Part shown: positions 61,044-64,000 of the stretch, piece after piece | Numbering within the stretch: the stretch's first letter is position 1 | Layout of the letters: every line of letters begins with the position of its first letter | Notes under the pieces: generated by a model | What the model was told of the DNA's origin: nothing | The model's input: only the letters and a program-made list of their open reading frames with translations | Databases searched by the model: none | Position numbers and translations under genes: made by a program | Assembly (NCBI RefSeq): GCF_009696375.1 | Contig: NZ_VUMD01000015.1 | Coordinates: forward strand, 1-64,000 | Direction of reading: 5' to 3' | Length of the DNA stretch: 64,000 nt | DNA from: Clostridium porci | GTDB lineage: Bacteria; Bacillota; Clostridia; Lachnospirales; Lachnospiraceae

Positions 61044-62066
61044 CTAACCGGGCAGTCTGCCCATCGCGTAGAAATGACTCGACCAATAGGCCGAATCAAT
61101 ATTTGCGTATCCGATTGGGTTGCCGCAGTGCAGCATCTGGTTCTTTCCTACATAAATTCCGATATGGCTGACCGGGCTTCCGGAAGCATAGGTTCCGGTA
61201 AAAAATATCAGGTCACCGGGCTTGGCTTCCTCACGGGAAACCACAGAACATTGGTCAAAGATTCCCTGTGCTGTCGTGCGGGGGAGGTTATAAACACCGG
61301 ACTGGGTATAGACCCAGCACACATAGCCGCTGCAGTCAAAGCTGGTGCTTGGGGAGCTGCCTCCCCACACATACGGCCAGCCGATATACTTTGTGGCTTC
61401 CTCCATAAGCGCTTTAAAACTGCCGTCTCCCATTGCAATTCCGGGAGGCAGACCGTTTCCGCCTTCACCGCCTCCCGCAGAACCGTACTTTGCCTGTGTA
61501 TAAATCCGCTGTGCGTTACTCTTATCTTCCGGTGTAATTACCCGATTTAGCACAGACTCCAAGTTGCTGTATATGATTTCTAAATTTGTAATCGGTACCG
61601 CCACGGTATATGAGTTTCCGTCCTCATCCTGCCGTTCCGCGTAGGTTACAAAACAGTCTGCGAAAGTTCTGTAATCCTCATCGCTCATTCTGGGCTGATC
61701 CGCGCCGAAGAACAGAGCATAAAAAATGGCCTTTACCCGGTAATCATCAACCCCTCCATCCTCACACATGTCATTGATCTCGGTCAAAACCTCGTCCAAG
61801 TCAGAAAAGCTTTCCCGCATTTTTTCAATATACATCCGGTACTCCGCGGGCATCTCGGAAGATAAATAGCCGCCGTGGAATGTCAGATCCACAGCGGCAT
61901 TGTTGTGGTTTGCGGTACCCGACAAGGTACACAGCAGGACCACGATAATCAAAATAAAAGGTGTCAGCACAGCCGCCACCACGGAAAGGACAGCGGTTCT
62001 GGCTCTTTGATCGGTTGCTGCGACAAGTGCCGCTTTTACTGCAAGCACAGCCGCCGGTGCTGCCAT
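61044..62066 (-). CDS. NlpC/P60 (C40) cell-wall hydrolase of the conjugation machinery
   Basis: A 340-residue membrane-anchored peptidoglycan hydrolase. One membrane helix near residues 25-48 ('VLTPFILIIVVLLCTLSG'), a helical linker, and a C-terminal NlpC/P60 domain with catalytic Cys in STSFDCSGYVCW, His in 'GSPVSHIGIYVG' and a following polar residue. ATG 62066 follows AAAGGAGG. Comparable enzymes (for example Orf14 of Tn916 or CD1107-like proteins) open the cell wall for the conjugation channel. It is upstream of the small transfer-region genes on the same strand. A hairpin (62102-62132) precedes it. Confidence 0.88.
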   Translation of the reverse strand: MAAPAAVLAVKAALVAATDQRARTAVLSVVAAVLTPFILIIVVLLCTLSGTANHNNAAVDLTFHGGYLSSEMPAEYRMYIEKMRESFSDLDEVLTEINDMCEDGGVDDYRVKAIFYALFFGADQPRMSDEDYRTFADCFVTYAERQDEDGNSYTVAVPITNLEIIYSNLESVLNRVITPEDKSNAQRIYTQAKYGSAGGGEGGNGLPPGIAMGDGSFKALMEEATKYIGWPYVWGGSSPSTSFDCSGYVCWVYTQSGVYNLPRTTAQGIFDQCSVVSREEAKPGDLIFFTGTYASGSPVSHIGIYVGKNQMLHCGNPIGYANIDSAYWSSHFYAMGRLPG

Positions 62067-62342
62067 AGGCGATTCCTCCTTTCGGGACATCACAAATAAA
62101 GCCCCGAAGGAAAGGCTCTATTTGATTGTCTTATTTGTCTGTTTTTCTCTGGCGATTTCCAATGTGTCCAATCTGCAGCATGGTTTCCTCATCGCATTCT
62201 CTTTCATCTTTCTCATTCCTTCATCCTGTATTGCTGATACTCATTATACTCTTTTGAGGTGTTTTACTCAACTCTATTGATGATGTTTATATGCTATTGA
62301 GTAGGATAAACTATTGTTATTGAGGATGAAGGCGGTGAACCC

Positions 62343-62678
62343 ATGACGAAAAAATATGACAGCAGTATTGGAATGCGTATCCGTGAAAAGCGTGAAATGT
62401 TAGGCTACAGCAGGGAGTACGTTGCGGAACAGGCGGAAATGTCACCATCCTTTTTATCGGATGTAGAGCTTGGAACAAAGGGTTTTTCTGCTTCCACACT
62501 GATGAAGCTTTGCAAGGTTCTCGGTCTTTCTGCCGACTATATCCTGTTTGGCACTGCTGACACATTTGACTATATGAGGGTAGCGGAACTTCTTTCAGGG
62601 CTTGATCCCAAATATCTTCCTCATGTGGAGGAGCTGCTGGCAGCCTATGTGAAGTCCATACGTCTCTCTGAGAATTAA
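62343..62678 (+). CDS. XRE-family regulator (element control)
   Basis: A 111-residue protein whose first 75 residues form an XRE helix-turn-helix ('GMRIREKREMLGYSREYVAE', 'SPSFLSDVELGTKGFSASTL'). It is divergent from the C40 hydrolase gene. Three TATTGA/TATTGAG repeats (about 62274-62325) lie just upstream and may be its operators. ATG 62343 is preceded by GGCGGTG. Likely a repressor of the transfer module. Confidence 0.85.
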   Translation: MTKKYDSSIGMRIREKREMLGYSREYVAEQAEMSPSFLSDVELGTKGFSASTLMKLCKVLGLSADYILFGTADTFDYMRVAELLSGLDPKYLPHVEELLAAYVKSIRLSEN

Positions 62679-62704
62679 GCCGTATCCGTCCGGGTACGGC
62701 TGTT

Positions 62705-63217
62705 TTATTTGATTCCACCCATTCCAAACAAGGATGTCTGTTCCGTCGCTTCCTGTTGTTCCTGATGCCTTGTCAGTTTAATCGCTTTTTCTACGGCATC
62801 CTCTAAAATCTGCGTATCAAATCCGGCAGACTCGTATCCCTGCCAAATGGTATCAACATAATAGTCAGAGGGGATTCCGAATTCATGCCCCGGAGTCATG
62901 ATATATACCATCGCAGACACAGGTTTTCCATCCAGTTCCACATCCATCATCTGCTTATCATAGAGGCGGGGATAGCCTTCATAAAGGTCGAGAGAGGCTT
63001 CATCTCCCTCATGGATTCTCCAAAGAAGCACAGGCACTGTACTGCCTTCTTTCTGTTCCACCGTAGCCACGGCGCTTCGGCGGCTGCCGCGAAACAGGAG
63101 TTCATAATCTTTTAACTGACTTGCCCCCACCACTTCCGCAGTCGGACATCGATGTGCCATCTGCGGCAGATTCAGGTTACTGCCATAGGCAATATACAAA
63201 GTTGCTTTTCTGTTCAT
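62705..63217 (-). CDS. Gamma-glutamylcyclotransferase-like (AIG2/GGCT) protein
   Basis: A 170-residue cytoplasmic enzyme with 'LYIAYGSNLNLPQM' (the Y-G-S-N-L phosphate/substrate loop) and the catalytic Glu in 'LDLYEGYPRLYDK'. GGCT-fold enzymes cyclise gamma-glutamyl amines to 5-oxoproline and so remove gamma-glutamyl tags. It is 12 bases downstream of an amidoligase gene, which would make such amide bonds. The C-terminus 'TEQTSLFGMGGIK' is conserved-looking in ICE versions. Function within the element is not known. Confidence 0.85.
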   Translation of the reverse strand: MNRKATLYIAYGSNLNLPQMAHRCPTAEVVGASQLKDYELLFRGSRRSAVATVEQKEGSTVPVLLWRIHEGDEASLDLYEGYPRLYDKQMMDVELDGKPVSAMVYIMTPGHEFGIPSDYYVDTIWQGYESAGFDTQILEDAVEKAIKLTRHQEQQEATEQTSLFGMGGIK

Positions 63218-63229
63218 TCGTTTTCTCCT

Positions 63230-64000
63230 TTACATATGCATACAAAAAGCCGGGGATATTTCTTCCCCGGCTGTCTCATGTTCCTGCTCACGGGCAGGCG
63301 GTTCCGACAGTTGTTCGGCCTGCTGCTGTTCCTTTTCTTTTTTCTGCCGCATCCGTTCTTTTTGTGCTTCCGCCTGCGCCGGATCTCTCCATGCGATGCA
63401 ACCGTCCAGGTTCGCCAGCAGATGCTGGCGGGCGGTCGCAAACTCATCCCCGTTTAAACCGATCCGCAAAAGCCATGTACGGAAGGTATATTTTTCATTT
63501 GTGGTCTGCGTTTTTTTGCGGCTGGCACAGCTCTGATTAAGCGCCTGTGCGCCAATCGCCAGACAGAATTGGATGTACGCTTTGATCTTTCCGGCATGGA
63601 GCGTCCCGTTAAACAGACGGAACTCAATGGTCCCTTTTTGAAAAACCGAATGGAGGTTCAGGCAATGGTAACGGCTGTCATCGTAATGTTCATAGCTGCG
63701 GCTTGACCCGTCATACCAGATCCGCTCTACCTCCTGCATGGAAGCAGGACGCCTCCGGTTGAGTTCTTCCAAAAATCTCTGATCCACAGGTTTGCACCAG
63801 CGGTGCTGGCGATCCACCGATACATTCAGTGCTTTATAGATCAAATCCTCTTTGGCAGCCATGATGTTGGTGATATTCCGCAGCTTTTTTGCATCAAAGG
63901 GAGAGGCGTCGATATGCACATGGATGCCGCAGCTCTTATTTGTAATGGCTCCGTATTCTTTTAACTTGCGGATGATCTCCTGAATCGGTACGATATCCTC
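63230..64000 (-). CDS. Amidoligase family protein (cut by window edge)
   Basis: The frame is open at the right edge and gives 256 residues of the C-terminal part. 'SCGIHVHIDASPFDAKKL', then R-W-C-K-P and 'KGTIEFRLFNGTLHAGKIKA' match the glutamine-synthetase-like amidoligase (COOH-NH2 ligase) family that forms peptide-like amide bonds using ATP. The C-terminal 60 residues are Gln/Glu/Lys-rich. The family is frequently linked with GGCT genes in mobile elements, as here (12-base spacing), suggesting a tag-and-remove modification. The N-terminus lies outside the window. Confidence 0.85.
   Translation of the reverse strand, partial: EDIVPIQEIIRKLKEYGAITNKSCGIHVHIDASPFDAKKLRNITNIMAAKEDLIYKALNVSVDRQHRWCKPVDQRFLEELNRRRPASMQEVERIWYDGSSRSYEHYDDSRYHCLNLHSVFQKGTIEFRLFNGTLHAGKIKAYIQFCLAIGAQALNQSCASRKKTQTTNEKYTFRTWLLRIGLNGDEFATARQHLLANLDGCIAWRDPAQAEAQKERMRQKKEKEQQQAEQLSEPPAREQEHETAGEEISPAFCMHM

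Noticed and set aside
60886-61070. Minus-strand ORF of about 60 residues between the C40 hydrolase and the next small gene
   Set aside because: It consists mostly of the leader and ribosome site of the 60608-60889 gene; a GTG-started 36-residue peptide is possible but unsupported.

Overview
The window comes from a low-GC Gram-positive anaerobe, most likely a gut Lachnospiraceae or Clostridiales member. Evidence: strong AGGAGG ribosome sites throughout, a lipoprotein sugar-binding protein, clostridial-type serine recombinases, and a conjugative backbone typical of Firmicutes integrative and conjugative elements (ICEs). Most of the 64 kb is accessory DNA, nearly all transcribed from the minus strand. 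No tRNA, rRNA or CRISPR array was seen.

Layout. (1) 1-3.2 kb: mobile debris, with the start of a tyrosine integrase, a chloramphenicol acetyltransferase with a leader-peptide attenuator, a truncated Mrr-like nuclease, a frameshifted Rpn nuclease and the tail of a serine recombinase that abuts a galactokinase stub. (2) 3.2-12.1 kb: the only clearly chromosomal block, a YtfQ-type galactofuranose/galactose ABC importer, a GH2 glycosidase and a divergent ArsR-like regulator, interrupted by an IS91-like fragment. (3) 12.1-14.4 kb: a truncated VaFE/SpaA-type surface adhesin and a decayed ORF. (4) 14.4-19.4 kb: a very AT-rich four-gene operon (DNA methyltransferase, SMC/RecN-like ABC ATPase with a zinc-hook-like motif, small middle protein, PD-(D/E)XK nuclease). 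It looks like a methyltransferase-linked ABC-three-component defence or restriction system. (5) 19.6-26.1 kb: recombinase remnants, a SEC-C protein, a split AlbA_2/Schlafen-like gene, an Rpn remnant and an AbiE toxin-antitoxin pair.

(6) 26.2-32.8 kb: a recombination module with three serine recombinases joined stop-to-start (one without a catalytic domain), a small SHOCT-like ORF, a stand-alone resolvase domain with Asp in place of the catalytic Ser, MazF with an upstream partner, a long structured leader and a sigma-70 region 4 protein. (7) 33.4-51.3 kb: a siderophore-type nonribosomal peptide cluster resembling equibactin (Streptococcus equi) and yersiniabactin. It has an aryl-AMP ligase, an A-MT-PCP synthetase, thioesterases, a reductase, a PPTase, an AraC regulator, YbtPQ-like ABC half-transporters, a three-part ECF transporter, a MATE exporter and a decayed DtxR repressor. 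The synthetase carries an out-of-frame internal deletion and an in-frame stop, so the pathway is probably dead as sequenced. (8) 51.3-64 kb: regulatory palindromes, IS110 and MerR remnants, then ICE transfer genes (coupling protein, Toprim protein, MobP3-type relaxase with Sel1 repeats, RHH protein, candidate oriT, NlpC/P60 hydrolase, XRE regulators) and a gamma-glutamylcyclotransferase/amidoligase pair.

Parts 6-8 are plausibly one ICE carrying the siderophore cluster as cargo. This parallels ICESe2, which carries equibactin. Several genes are broken by single-base changes in A runs, so either decay or assembly error must be considered.
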